Positions 1-12,670 of a stretch of 64,000 bases of DNA are shown here, piece by piece. This DNA is from Oegoconia quadripuncta (lineage: Eukaryota; Arthropoda; Insecta; Lepidoptera; Autostichidae), in contig OX438751.1 in NCBI GenBank assembly GCA_949316235.1, forward strand, positions 7,898,413 through 7,962,412. The letters are read 5' to 3'. A program made the position numbers and the translations under genes. Each line of letters opens with the position of its first letter. Position 1 is the stretch's first letter. The notes below the pieces were generated by a model. The model made no database searches and was not told the origin of the DNA. It saw nothing but the letters and a program-made list of their open reading frames with translations.

Positions 1-783
1 AACCTTTAAATAATAAATAATAGAGTAATAAACACATATACAAGTGAACATTAAGCGGTTCACTGTTGAACATAAGCCTCTCTCATGATGCGATTATTTG
101 CATGCCATGGAAGGATTTGTCCTCATCGCCACGCTGGACAGGCCGGGCGGGTTGGTCGTTGAGGAGCCACTTTACAGAATTTTATAAATAGGTATACTTC
201 ATCCATTGCGGACTTTACCAAGGAATATGAACAACTTTTACCATGGGAGCATTTCAGTGAAAAGACAACAGTTCCACTCACCAATTTTGCAGTGAAACAT
301 ATGATTTACAGAGACAATACTCATCTACGTCTGCAGATGAGCATTCAGTACCTTTGAATATGGAGTTCCTTTGAGTTAGATATTCGAAACAGAGCGTCGG
401 TGATTTTAAATAGCTATATAGTTAAAAGACTAAGATCCTCGAATTAAATGTTCATAAAATGGTCAATCGTTAGGGAAAATGATACAAACAGTTTTTTTTG
501 TGCCTCAAATTACTTATATGTATTTATAAAAGGAAACAAGAGCATGGTGTTCAATCACATGTCTGTACTAGCTAAAATTACCTCTATTTTATCTATATTT
601 TAGAAAATTATAGAGTCTCCCCTGGTTAGGGTCGGAAAGGAGCAAAACAAACGAAATACATTATTTGAATAATAAAGACATTTTGCTAAATGTCGCTCCT
701 ATACCTAGTTCAGAAATCAGTATATCAAGTAATAGTATAATATTTATACTAGCACTAGTAGCACGACAGGCGCGATAAACGTT

Positions 784-905
784 AATGTCCCGCGAGATAA
801 TATTTGTCCTGCTCATTCGCTTGGACGAAAATACACAACTATCCCACTCTCACTCCTACGTCCCGCGTCACAAACGATGTCATGCTACGGGGACTGGAGT
901 TCTTC
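784..905 (+). repeat. Repeat family F, copy 1
   Basis: GCGAGATAATATTTGTCCTG, ACTATCCCACTCTCACTCCT, ACGATGTCATGCTACGGGGA. Matches the reverse complement of 56190-56345, including the encoded LSHSHSYV and KRCHxTGTGV. Confidence 0.62.
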
Positions 906-1633
906 GTAAACGTAGGAGACCATCCTCAAGCATCTTTCCTAAATATAGAGAAATAAATGCTAAAGCTGGATGGATATCCAATAATGAGCCCATAAAAAAT
1001 AATTTCACTGATCATCATGATCAGTAAAATATAAAAATGACAAATATATATAATTAAAATTATATTGAATTATTAATTAACTATACATAAATCACATTTA
1101 AGAAACAAGTAGGTACTAATGCACAGATGAAAATTTAAAAATCTATGTAACTAAGGTAGTGTGAACAATGCTCTATAGTAGCAAAATATAATTATTGAGT
1201 ATGATCTATAGCCTTCGGTGGATAAGATAATGATCCTTTACGTAAATGTTATGAGAGTTGTGAACAGAGATCGAACATTCGTTATACAAAACCACTAACT
1301 AAATGATTTAAACAATTTATTATGATACGAATGTTAGATACTAACTGCAAAATACTTACTAAAATGTTTCCTGTACATATGGGACAGAAATAAAATAAAA
1401 CTATGAACCACCAAAAATTTAAAAATAATTTGTTCTTATAAAAAAGAAAATGCAATTGAAAATTATATAACAAAAGTACAAATTCTAAAGACAACTAGGT
1501 ACTTAACTTTTTAGTACAGTGTTAGTATTAAGGTTTAGAAACTATTGCATTTACTAACAGTAGGCATTTACTGAGATTGCGGACTTCATTTTCGACCACA
1601 TGGTCAATTTTCATCAGAAAAAATAATCACTCG

Positions 1634-1867
1634 TCATAAGTTCTCCCTTATATTTAAGAGCTTATGCTCTTGTCGGTGGAGTCCTTTCCACACTTCTCTA
1701 CATTCCGCCTTTTCTTTGACTTCCTGATACGACACGGCATTTAATCTTTCTTTTACGTGAACCATGTCTGTTCTTCTAGGTCTTCCTCTCTTCCTCTTCC
1801 CCTCCACTTTTCCTTCAATGACGTTCTTGATAAAGTTGTCGTGTCGTATCAGATGACCCAACACCAT
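1634..1867 (-). pseudogene. RTE-like LINE RT C-terminal fragment
   Basis: 77 codons on the minus strand. The peptide has GHLIRHDNFIKNVIEGKVEG followed by KRKRGRPRRTDMV and a C-terminal VKEKAECREVW, the usual end of insect RTE/R4-type endonuclease-RT proteins (G-H-x-x-R, IIEGKVEGKR, GRPR). The palm and endonuclease are absent. The start at 1867 is only the first ATG in a truncated piece, not a native start. Confidence 0.72.
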
Positions 1868-2699
1868 AAGTTTGAATACTAAAAACTTTTATTGAAAAAA
1901 CAGAATCTTAAAACGATTTCATATTTGGATATGCGACTAATGTTAATCAAAAAAACAGAGGCTAATTCTAAAGTATACTAATAAGTCCTCATCTTTAAGA
2001 AAAAAAATGTTCAATAATAGCAGTTACGAAAGATACAAAACCGGGTAACTAAACGTGACAGAGTGACGGATTACCCGGCTAATCGCCGGAGTCGTCACGT
2101 CGACGAGACGTCCCAAAACACCTTCTTTATGATTATTCATTATTTATTCGAGGCTAGTTTAGGTTCTCATCAACGTGTTTGTTAATTAAAGAGTTAAAGT
2201 ATAGCTGGAAACGTCTTTGATACTGTAAAAATCGTTATGTTCTTCAGTAAAACATAACTGTTTTTCGATAGTGTACTTTTAGTAAATTAAAAACCCAGTA
2301 AAGAATATCTGCAATATGCAGACCTGTAAAGGTTTCTCTGTAGCAAGACTGCACATCTCACAAATATTATATAATACATTGTTATAAAGTAAAAATAAAA
2401 ACTTGAGTTAATTGAAATCTCTGCTATACGGAAGTATAAACAAAACTCTAAAACTGGAAAAAATAAATGAAGCTCGGTTTGCTGCTTTCCCGCCTATTTT
2501 GTTTTGTTGTTTTTTTTTTCTGGGGCCGGCCCGCAATTCTGCAATTATTTTTCATTTTCATAATTGAAAAAATGATAAATATTTCGCCCAAATTTATGTT
2601 ATTTTAAATAAATAGTTGAAACTAAATTATAATAAAGTCATTTAAAAAAATATATTCTTTAATTTAATACTTAACTTTATGTTATTTAAATTTTACATC

Positions 2700-2815
2700 G
2701 CGCTGTAAAATACAATACAAATACACTTTATTGCACAAAAGAAAATAAAATACAGTTTCGGAAAAGTGGCAAAGTACAATTTGGCGACCTTATCACTAAA
2801 AGCGATCTCTGTAAT
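2700..2815 (-). mobile_element. RTE-type LINE 3' end
   Basis: Minus strand reads AGAGATCGCTTTTAGTGATA, then AGGTCGCC, TGTGCAATAAAGTGTATTTG and a short GTATT tail. The AGATCGCT...AGCGATAAGGTCGCC hairpin and CAATAAAG signal are characteristic of the lepidopteran RTE 3' UTR. Confidence 0.72.
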
Positions 2816-3599
2816 TGAGTGGCTGTAGTGAAAGTTGTAACATGGTTCAATAGAAATTTGAAAATAATACTAGTTTTTTTTTTATTTGACAGCTGTCAGT
2901 TGAAAGCGATTCTCCCTAGGGCTGAAAGTATTACTTTCAACTCGCTCCTTAGGCAACTTCAGAACTACTTTCCGAGTATGAGTAATGAAAAGTATTATTT
3001 AGGACAATGTGGCATTACATAACTTTATTTTTGCTATATTTAGTAGTAAATGATCATAGTCATTAATAACGAGTATCTTGGTGTATTGACTACTTGAGGT
3101 TTTAAGAGCGAGAACAACATGTCGAAAAACCATTTAAATTATTTATATTTATGATAACTAATTTTAGACCCTTAAGAACGGTTCTGGCCAAACATACTTT
3201 TTATTCATACTTAAACAAAATTATCCGTATCGCACTCTATATCAAGCTGTCTATAATTTACGAAGTAAAAAATAGAAAGGCACCTGCTACACCAAACTGC
3301 GCTCCAAATTTCACCAATTATTATTCCGTTGCCACTTCTAGCATTACTTTTTGTTCACCAAAAGTCGGTAGCGCCGGACCGCGCGGTTATTAAGATAGTA
3401 ATTTAAAGTGAGCTCTTGTTTTAATTGAGTTATGGGTACTGTTATGGCTATTAGAATAGGCAGTATTTCGTGTGTATCATGTTAGACGCTGCACGATGAG
3501 CTTCTGTGGCATGAAACAAATTGGTCGTTTAGTAGGTATAATGTGATACTTCAATTTGTAAAGAACTTCAGTTGTATACTAATGTTGCTGTCTCACTCT

Positions 3600-3690
3600 T
3601 AGAGTATACATAAGCAAACTAACACTAAGGCACAGATTACTAATAAGTTACTAAAGTAAACTAAGGTCTCACTTATTAGTGTCATATTAT
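3600..3690 (+). repeat. Repeat family K, copy 1
   Basis: AAGGCACAGATTACTAATAA then GTTACTAAAGTAA, the reverse complement of sequence at 49195-49240. Confidence 0.6.
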
Positions 3691-3798
3691 AGAATTATCG
3701 AAAAAAAAACATATTTATTAATTAAACAAAAAGGATCTTAGTGAATTGGTATAATAAATAATGTTTCCTTTGCCACATACACCAGCCTTTAAGCGTTA

Positions 3799-4052
3799 AC
3801 CGCCTCCGTGGCTCAATGTAAACAACATAGGGTTTACGAATCGGAGGTCATGGGTTCGATCCCCAGCGGGGTATACATGTTTAGTTCTCGTTTTGGTTGA
3901 TGGTAGGACATTTTAATATACCTCCCTCTTATCTAAGTCTGCAGCAATATTAAATAGCATTATTGTGTTCCGGTTGTAGATATAGAGATAAGGTAGCTAG
4001 TCCCCCAAATAAGATGGGGTTTTCGGGTCAGTAGGCTTCCACCTTCGGCCTC
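3799..4052 (+). mobile_element. SINE family A
   Basis: tRNA-like head: GCCTCCGTGGCTCAATGTAA and B box GGTTCGATCCC, then the family body (TACATGTTTAGT, GGTAGGACATTTTAA, TCCCCCAAATAAGATGGGGT, CCACCTTCGGCC). 3' end missing beyond the CTTCGGCC block. Confidence 0.8.
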
Positions 4053-4089
4053 AAGGCGACGAAGAGATAACAGGAGTCTAACATTAAGG

Positions 4090-4205
4090 CGGAGCTCCAA
4101 AAAAAATAGCGATCGCCAACCCGCCTGTCCCGCGTGGCGATTACGACAAATCCTTTATCAAGGCTTATATCCAGTAGTAGAGTGTTATATGCTGTTAATG
4201 AGTGT
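4090..4205 (+). repeat. Repeat family G (LINE-like 3' piece)
   Basis: GCGATCGCCAACCCGCCTGT, CGCGTGGCGATTACGACAAA, TATATCCAGTAGTAGAGTGT. Other G-type pieces: 112-160 (minus), 26438-26550, 35315-35410, 23595-23690, 47780-47870 and 59965-60025 (plus; ACAGGACATCCACTGCTGAA, CATAGGCCTCCCC). Confidence 0.5.
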
Positions 4206-4209
4206 TTAA

Positions 4210-7200
4210 CGTGAAATTTCAAATAAGGGTCATGAGATAAACACATGAATATACCGCAAAGATACACGCAAACCAGTGTCAACATTCGCGTGATGTGACT
4301 GAACCAATACAACCCGACAATTATGGTTAAGACAACATAATATCTAGTTCGAGGTTTAACCTGTCCTTCTTATTAATATCCGAGATTACATGTCGACCCC
4401 ACAATAGGTTCCCACGGTGTAATGTACGTGAATTTTGGCCGTGCGTGTATTAATGTAGTGATACTCTGTAGCATTGTGATGAAAGTATTATCCTTCCCAC
4501 GGAAAACAACTGTAACTACTAACTGTTACTAGCGAAATTGGGAAACCTTATAATCAAGAGTATATTTTGTATAAACCAATTTTCTGGTGTACAAAATTTT
4601 AACAAGGCAGTCCGCGGTGTATGAGAAAGCAGGGGACCGAGCGAGGGTATATAGCCGAGTACATAGGGTTAGGCATCTTGCATTTCTTTTGCTACACTCT
4701 CGTTGTATGAAATGGGTAACCTCAATCTTCTATCCTCTTTATCCTCTTTAGATTTTAACGTAGAAACTATTTTCGTAATGTGCATAGTTTACCTGTCAGA
4801 GGTGGACCCTCAATGAGAATTGAGGATCCAACTTTTCAGCCCATACTCGCTTATTTTGCTTTGACAAAATCTGATTCCAACTTACAGTAGCCCACATCAC
4901 ACGCACATGAATTGGAACCCTCTCTGCTTGTTAGTAATGTCATACTTCGTGAAACTTCCTATAGTCGCTTATTAAAACAGTATTTAAATTCTTGCTGTAG
5001 CGATGCAATAATAGCAAAAATGCATTTACTCAAAAATCTTTGCGACTATTAGTTACTTCGTAAATAAATCGAAATATGAAAAATTGGTCGATAGTAGAAT
5101 TGCGATGAGTGGCGACCTCGCTTCCGAAAACCATCACAGACGCGGCCGGGGCGCTGGCGAAACAAAAAGGTCCGCCGCCGGTGCACTTCCGATTGCACTG
5201 CCAACGGTGAAAAATTACGCTGACACCCCTTGCAAGTGTTGTTAGGTCGTTAACGTAATATTCTTTTTCGAATTTCAAAATTGAACTGCCCAGCAATTGC
5301 GTAGGATTCTCTAGGCAATCACTTTCTTTAAATCTATATAAAATATATATCAGGTTATGTAGTTACCTAAACATTTACTAATTTTTTATGAAACTAATTC
5401 TAGTATAACTGCTATTAAATTTTGATTGACTATAGTATTTAACAGTTATTACGGAACAGTAGATTTCGTCCCCAGGAAGAGAAAGGGTACAGTAGTTTTA
5501 GGAGAGTTACAACTCAGTTCACTTCGCCATGGCATTCTAAATTAGGAACCCAGAGATTGTGATTTTATCAACTCTGTTTTAACTGCATTGATGAACAATG
5601 AAATATAATTTGACGATGACTTAATCTACAGGTGACTAATCGTATAAACTCATTAAGAAAAACACAAGCATGCTTGCAATTTATCAATAAATATAACATT
5701 AGTGAATGTTTGCAGATATTTAAGAGCCATCAAAAAGTTCCTAATGAGTTTAAAAGCAACAAATCTTCTCTTCCACAAATGGTTGCACTAATTTTTTACC
5801 GTCTCGATGCTCACCTTGCATCGTCCTTCGGCCTTCCGAGAACCCGAGCATGACGAACAATTTATTAAAAAAAAATACAATTACAACTTTGTTGTCAAAG
5901 TTGGACATCGTTCGGACAACAAGGCGACTTTCTTTTGTCCAAATGGCTGTACTCCCGGAGCGAGCCAAATCAACTTGGCGAGAATCATTTTGTTTCTATT
6001 AGAGGGTAGGGTACATATTGTGACAATGTCCCTGCATCCGGGAATACCTTTTTTTTTGTAAAACCACTGGAGTTTATTACATATCTTTGCAATAAAATAG
6101 CCCTGTTAACAACTTAACAAGCCAATAAACATTGATATCGAAAACAATGGACAAGACCAGCAATAAGTACCAGTATCTATACGTTATTGCTGTCGTTGCG
6201 GAGTGCTAACATGCATTATTACATCGAACGCCAACATTGTAACGCGTGTAAATATTGAGGACTAATGCATATGGTAAAACATTTAACAGTCAGCTATAAC
6301 TGCGTTGGATATTTTTAATGTCTTCCAATTACAGACTGCACTCGGTTAACGATTCTTCAGAGCGTTAACTATTCCAATTTTATGTTTTGAGTTACTCAAA
6401 CCCGGAGTTACTGAGGTCCAAACATTATTGCAAATAAACTTTCAGTTATTTGTCTTTTACTGCTTTAAGGGAACTCGTAAATTATTTATAAGTTATTTGT
6501 AGTATCCTCACAAATAATCCCATTACTGTTGATTATGAATATAGCAACTTAAAAAGAATTTTCTATGTCGCTACATTACAAAATATAAATTAAAATACAA
6601 CACCTTTCAATACCACCATTACATGGATCACACTGAAAGTTTTGAGCAGAAATGTTTGTAATTCAATTGTGATAAAATTTTCCAACATAAAATTTCATTT
6701 ATTGATTATAACTTATGGGGCGAAATCGTCCTTAGTTTCTTTCACCTTTTTCGATTTTTAGAACGACTTATATCATTGTTCATCATGCAAGCGGAATTAA
6801 CGCGGCAATATTTTTGGGCGATGAATTTTTTTTTAATCCGAAAGATTACACTGGCCTTCAAAATTCTTTTTATCGGGTAGTACTCGTACTCCATCTGAGC
6901 ACCGTGAGGCGCTACACGTACGCTAAATTTGATTTTTGACATTCTCTCCATGATGGATTGGTGAAGGCCGGCTCTAAACAAAGATCACTGATGATAATGG
7001 CCCAACTGTTAGCTTAAATATTAATACACCTGAAACAGAATTGGGTTCATATTGATTCTTGCTCATTCACTCCTATTAATTATAATTGTTATTTGTGTGT
7101 ACATTTGTTGACCAGTAGAGTCCGTGCGTCATTTGGAGGCTCCACTGAAAACCAGCGTTGTAGTGAACGGCTACATCCTATACTGAGTTGGAGACCTTTT

Positions 7201-9440
7201 TGACTCCACCTTGCGACACCGACAATTAGATGGCAAACACAATGTTATTTTTTGCATATGTCTCGACTGTGTAGTATTTGTTCTGATTGTTTGTGTCATG
7301 AGATGGGTTAAATAATTTTTTGTTTCTTTCAAAAAAAAAATATTAAAGTATGTACCGATCAGAAACTTTCAAATTCTATTTATGGTATTATGACAGGAGA
7401 CGAAATAAGTATTTATTCTTATGATCCAGAGAGAAAACAAAAGTCTTGTAAAAGGATATTCAAAGGCAAATTGCGCTTTTTGCACCATCCCACTTGAACG
7501 ACAAACAACAGATCATGAGTGGTACATCATTTGTTTGCCCAGTAATCTCGAAAAAGATCGAGAGAGACGACCGAGCAGTCAGATTCCCTTGCACTACACA
7601 CAGCGTCTTGCACAATGCGAACAAGACTCACATCACATCCTGATCACGGTCGGTTGGACGGACGTCGCACAATTTAATTTATTTCTTTTCCCGAAAATGC
7701 AAGATTTTATTAAAGGTTTAACTTTTACGGGGTTAGGCTGAGACTGCTGTAAGTCACTGAAAGTATGCGACCAGATCAACCAGACCAGACCAGATCAACG
7801 AATGAAAAATTATTTAAAATATAACGTAGAATATTTAAAACAATAAATATATTACGACTGTATTATTTACACAAAACCTTCAATGTGCCACAAATTAGAG
7901 TCGTATTTGTAATAAAAAAAAAGATGAATTACTGTAACTGAATAACTGACTGTTTTTTTTCTTTATATTCTTATTAACATTTATATTTATATTCAGGACC
8001 AAAATATCAAGGTTTTAAAAATACTCGAGAAAGTGAGTTCAATTTTTATAAGCCCCTTTGCAATGTGTATTTGTGTCATATTTAATATTATTTATTTGCA
8101 TATTACTTGGTACATAAAAGAAGTTCTACTACAATATTTGAGCTAAACATGTAATACCCCATAGGGGCGCCGCAAATTGAGAGAGCAGTGCTATACTCGA
8201 ACTATATAATTTAATTCCAATCTCTTCCGAACGAATGTTAAAGCTATGATGTCATTCAAATAATCACACAGACCCACAACATTGAAAGAGACCTTCATTC
8301 ACACGTTCCGGGACACATCACCAGACACGAGAAGTTTTATTGTTGTTACATCTAGAAGCGTGATGTGTCGGTGTTCCGGGAAATGTGTTTAAACTATACA
8401 CTTGGCAAAAGCACTATCTTACCCCAAGCAGACCGGAAAGACTTTGCGTCTTTTCAAAAATGGAACATGTTCGGCAATCTTCGTAGTTTATTGTTTAATT
8501 TTTAGAAATGCAAATGGTGTTCAGTAGGCGGTTAGCTCTTTGGAGTTTAGCACCAATGACTCTACTGTGCTATTCAGGACTGATCCATACTATTACGCTC
8601 ATGATTCCTACGTTCGTATGACCCACGAGATGAGATGAGATGTTCTTACAAGAATGTTGTACAAATTCGTAGTGTTGAGTGTCTCTAAAATTATTGGTAA
8701 ATAATATTTACGAGCGTTCTATACTATCTTGTTCCTCCTCAGCTAGTTTCGCTCGTATTAACTTAGGAAATCGTGTCTTAATATTATGGGTAGTTAAAAT
8801 ATTAAATTAACTTCCGCTTTTTAAGGCCCTCGTTATTCGCGACTATAGCCGTGATGTGGAATTAATACAGAAATCGTAAGCCCTCTGCTCCTCGTTGCAC
8901 TTTTGTCTCGCTCTTGGTGACTTACGAATTTTATTATCTATGGCTTAAAATGATATATGACCGCTCTTAACTGGAGAATCATAAAATATTTTCTGTTTGT
9001 GAAATATTTCTGAGGCAATAAAGCAATAATTCACTACGGGACTACGGAGAAGATGGCGGGCTTTATTTGCCGTCATAAACGGTCTGTTTATGGTGTACTT
9101 TTTTGCTGGATGTGCGCGCGCGCAGGCTATGAGCACCGCTCAGTACGCGCCTCCACATAAACTTCGCTTTTAGTAGTGATTACTGCGATTGTAGAACGTG
9201 TCCTTTACACGGCGACAGAAATTACTATTAACCGTTACTTACCCCATAATTGCGTCCATATTTACTGTCGTCACCTTTATGAACGTTTAATTACAAAGTG
9301 TCATAATGTTATTAAAATATCTTTCAGTTCGAAATTGGTTAGTTTAATGAAAATATTCCTACCATCACGCAAATGTCAGATTGGAATTGTGAAACTACAC
9401 CCAAAACGTAACACATTTTAATTGTCGAATCTATGTATGT
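4210..9440. other. No recognised gene
   Basis: Apart from the CpG patch at 5105-5245 and a family H-like flank near 7190, I see only AT-rich unique-looking sequence. Frames up to 106 codons (7421-7741) have no motif or splice support. Confidence 0.5.
5105..5245 (+). other. CpG-rich patch with 46-aa open frame
   Basis: ATG then 46 codons (MSGDLASENHHRRGRGAGET...) to TAG, within a GC-rich island. The opposite strand is open too. No splice site or promoter motif is convincing. Confidence 0.2.
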
Positions 9441-9528
9441 ATACATAATTAGGGTTGCCATTCGTACCGATACATCAGGACATGTCACCATAATTAACAG
9501 TAGTGTCCCGACGTCCCGGCAAGTTTGA

Positions 9529-9755
9529 CGAGCGGTTGGTGTAGTGCATGGATAGTGACCCTGTCAGCGCAACCAACGGTTGCGGGTTCGAATACCGCGA
9601 CGGATAAATGTTTGTGTGATGAATACGAACATTTATCCCCGAGTCATGGATGTTTATATAAATATTTATGTATGTTTATCTGTTATCTATCCATAGTACA
9701 AGCTTTGCTTAGTTTGGACTAGATGATAAGAGTAGTGTCCGAAAAATAAAAAAGC
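9529..9755 (+). mobile_element. SINE family C
   Basis: Head CGGTTGGTGTAGTGCATGGA and B box GGGTTCGAATACC, then TGTTTGTGTGATGAATACGA, CCCGAGTCATGGATG, and tail GTGTCCGAAAAATAAAAAA. Confidence 0.83.
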
Positions 9756-10223
9756 TATAAAATGTCTCGACAACTACACGCACAAGATTCAGAATTGCGT
9801 ATGCTATACGCTACGAACTGGTCAAGTGTGACGCGCGTTTCTGGCGGATCGGAAACTTGGGTTGAGGTGAGAGAGAGTCTATTTATAGTTTATTGTACAC
9901 TAATCATAAAAACAGTACAGCAATAAAGAGGATGTACAAAGGTGCAAGCTTATCTCTAAAAAGAGATTTCTTCCAGCAAGACCGTGAGTGACAAGAGTGA
10001 GAATTGAAGTGGATAGACATACATACGTGTACAGATTTAATAATAATAAATACCTAATAATAGTAATATAATATATGTACAATACATATACCTACTTACA
10101 TATCTAAATAGATAAATAAATACTAATATATACATATATAAATACATATTATGTACAGAATATTAAGAAACCTATAGTACCTGTGTGTTATAAATACCTA
10201 TATTTGCAATACAATAAAAATTA

Positions 10224-11279
10224 TTAATTGTAAGCCAAGCCCAAGTAGTGTTCCCTTAGTCGCTTCTTGAAAATCCCAATGGAGGCGCTGTCACGAACTT
10301 CGTGCGGAAGGGAATTCCAAAGCCTCACTGAATGCGCAGTAAAGGAATCACCGTAGGATTGGGTATTGTGGGCGGTTGGTCTCAGGTGTAAATTATACTG
10401 GGGACGATGTTCTCTGCTGGAGGAGGAGAAACGCACAAAACGGTCACGAAGATAAGAAGGAGAAGATGGATTATTAAGAAGATTAAAGAGAAAAGTCATA
10501 ATGTGTGTATTACGGCGAAGCCGAATTGGTAGCCATTTCAAACTGCGACGGTAATGCGAGACATGATCGAACTTGCGTAAGCCGAAAATAAATCGGATGC
10601 ATAAGTTTTGAAGCCGCTCAAGTTTATTTACTAGTTGTTCTGTGGCGTCAAGAAAGGAAATATCAGCGTAGTCTAAAATCGGCAGCATAATGGATTGGGC
10701 AAGAGCAATTTTGGTTTTTATTGGGAGGAAGTTTTGCAGCCGTTTAAGGGAATGAAAAGCAGCATGCATCTTTCTGCTGATTTCGTTGAGGTGTGCATTC
10801 CACGACAGGGTTTTGTCAATCAAAATCCCTAAGTTTTTTGCAACCGGAGTAAAAGAGATCGGGTCCTGATTGAATAACACCGGCGTAATAGGTGAGTCAC
10901 CAAGAGCCTGGTGCATATATCTGGTGCCAATTATTATTGCTTGCGATTTTGACGCATTGACAAGCAGACCAAACGATCTGGCCCATTCGTATATACTTTT
11001 TAAGTCTCTGTTCAAAGCAGCAATTGCCAAATCAATCTCATCAACTGTAAAATGTCTATAAATTTGAAGGTCGTCTGCATAAAGATGGTGGTGAGAAGAT
11101 ATTAACTTGGCAACAGAGTTTATAAAGACGGAAAAAAGGAGAGGTGATAGAACGCCACCTTGAGGTACACCGGCCGCAAGCTCACACCAGTCCGACACCA
11201 CATCACTATCTGAACGGATCCGCTGACAACGCCCAGGAGTCACAGGAGCCCTCTTCCCGTATCGTTTGCTTTTCGTCAA
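10224..11279 (-). CDS. Non-LTR retrotransposon reverse transcriptase, 5'-truncated (351 aa)
   Basis: The longest intact frame in the window. It is the second half of a LINE ORF2 reverse transcriptase: motif [11 protein letters not shown] at residues 37-46, catalytic motif C as LYADD at 66-70 (the active-site aspartates), motif D around [10 protein letters not shown] (104-113), motif E/thumb near NLGILID, and a C-terminal region with [10 protein letters not shown] and [10 protein letters not shown] typical of jockey/CR1-group elements. Endonuclease, RT fingers and motif A are missing, so the copy is 5'-truncated and not autonomous. It lacks stops and frameshifts, which suggests a fairly recent insertion. 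The downstream side (below 10224) is an AT-rich 3' UTR with AATAAA-like signals and T/A microsatellite. It may be nested between the two arms of an older fold-back element (9451 and 11551). Confidence 0.85.
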   Translation of the reverse strand: MTKSKRYGKRAPVTPGRCQRIRSDSDVVSDWCELAAGVPQGGVLSPLLFSVFINSVAKLISSHHHLYADDLQIYRHFTVDEIDLAIAALNRDLKSIYEWARSFGLLVNASKSQAIIIGTRYMHQALGDSPITPVLFNQDPISFTPVAKNLGILIDKTLSWNAHLNEISRKMHAAFHSLKRLQNFLPIKTKIALAQSIMLPILDYADISFLDATEQLVNKLERLQNLCIRFIFGLRKFDHVSHYRRSLKWLPIRLRRNTHIMTFLFNLLNNPSSPSYLRDRFVRFSSSSREHRPQYNLHLRPTAHNTQSYGDSFTAHSVRLWNSLPHEVRDSASIGIFKKRLREHYLGLAYN

Positions 11280-11344
11280 AGGTAACCTACAATATTATAG
11301 TTCCAGGTGAAATCACGTGATAAATATAAAAAAGGATGATTGTA

Positions 11345-11450
11345 TTTTTTTTATGCACATGTTAGCACTTGACTTCAATCACACCTGATGTTAAGTGTAT
11401 TGAGCCGGAAACCCAATCTTATTTGGAGGACTGGTTATCTTATCCAATAT
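11345..11450 (-). mobile_element. SINE family A, 3' part
   Basis: Carries GCACTTGACTTCAATCACAC, CTGATGTTAAGTG and AATCTTATTTGGAGGACTGG. Head absent. Confidence 0.65.
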
Positions 11451-12084
11451 CCTCAGTAATTATAAAATAATGTTTTCAATATAATATTTTGCTTTGTTCC
11501 ACCGAGAAAAATGTCCCGACGGAATTTCCGAAAAATATGGCAACCCTATCATAATACATACCACTGGGCAAGTTCGTTCAATCTTATCAAATTTTCTTAC
11601 CGGTCATGCATTATGTTCTATCACACTCGTGTAATTGATATCTAACAATATTAATCACGCAACAGATCATTCGTTCTCGTCAACTAAATCAGGACTGACA
11701 CGGGGCGTCGGCGTCGGTCGAGGCATATGTAACTATCTACTAGTGTCTTGTGCGGACGTTTCACACGCAACAACGTCGATCGTGAAACTTTGGAGGTGTC
11801 GACGGGGGGCTCCATTAGTCAGCGTGATTAGTTCTCGAGAGCGTTAATGTTTCAATGAGATGAATAATCGCCGGCTACAGTGACAAATGCGCGTCGGTCT
11901 CTGCGCCGGCGCACCTGACTCCCCCCCTCAAACGCGCCGCGCCATCACTCAGCATCACGAGGTGTTATATGTAGCAGATGAAGAGATTTATATTTATTAA
12001 TGTTGGTGTCACCATGATTTTCGACAAATTTGGACACACGAGCTAAAGTTTCTAATTTGAATATATCTACCAGAATATTATAAA

Positions 12085-12270
12085 CAATGTCGGTGGACGT
12101 ATTTTTAACCCCTGACGCAAAACAAAGAGAGGAGTGTTGTAAGTTTGACTGCAATGTGTGTGCGTGTATCTGTCTATGTGTCTGTCTGTGGCACAGTAGC
12201 TCTTAAAAGGATGACCCGATTTAGATGCGGTTTTTTTATTTGAAATTAGGTTTCCTAGCAGTGGTTCTTA
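12085..12270 (+). repeat. Repeat family H
   Basis: TTTTTAACCCCTGACGCAAA, GTGTATCTGTCTATGTGTCT, CACAGTAGCTCTTAAAAGGA, CCGATTTAGATGCGG. A common lepidopteran repeat. A second copy starts at 39560. Confidence 0.6.
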
Positions 12271-12271
12271 G

Positions 12272-12398
12272 TCATGTTTTAACACATAACACAGCAGTGC
12301 TATTAACATTGCGGCTTGGCGGCAGACTTAGATAAGATGGTGGAAGCAAGCCAAGAGGACATTTAAAATGCCCCACCACCAACCAAATCGAGTAAGAC
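12272..12398 (-). mobile_element. SINE family A, middle part
   Basis: Carries GCTATTAACATTGCGGCTTG, TAGATAAGATGGTGGAAG and ACATTTAAAATGCCCCACCA. Lies directly beside a family H repeat. Confidence 0.65.
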
Positions 12399-12670
12399 CT
12401 TCTTGTGACCGACAGAGGCAATAGAAATTTTAACGGCACATGGTTGAAAATAGCCTTGTTCAGTACATGACCACACAAAACGGTCATACTTTTCCGCTAT
12501 GGTCGAATGTACTCGTTCCTCTAAGGATTCCCAGTTAGCCTTCCAAAAAATCCGCCGAGTTTTTGACGCCGAGTTAACAAGCAGCATATCAATGTCGATC
12601 TTGATGGAAGCCGTGCGGATGCTGACTTGTCGGAAAATTATTGAGAATTCTTCGAAACACTTTCAGAAGC
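12363..12670 (-). other. Unexplained open frame, 95-100 codons
   Basis: Minus strand is open from after a TGA near 12672 to 12363. It reads KCFEEFSIIFRQVSIRTASI, KIDIDMLLVNSASKTRRIFW, KANWESLEERVHSTIAEKYD and on to a Cys-containing WSCTEQGYFQPCAV. The composition looks protein-like, but the lower-coordinate end runs into SINE A sequence and the other strand is also open at 12499-12693. It could be a decayed host or transposon exon. Not recognised. Confidence 0.3.

Noticed and set aside
3830..3880. Possible tRNA genes at SINE heads (also at 9535, 20790, 26050, 41700)
   Set aside because: A and B box-like promoters are present, but the sequences lack complete cloverleaf pairing and continue into SINE bodies.
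7421..7741. 106-codon plus-strand frame
   Set aside because: Has an ATG but no recognisable motif, no splice signals and low-complexity context; frames of this length are expected by chance in 64 kb.
8297..8385. Inverted GTTCCGGGACACATCAC / GTGATGTGTCGGTGTTCCGGG
   Set aside because: Pairing needs several gaps and mismatches; not clearly beyond chance.
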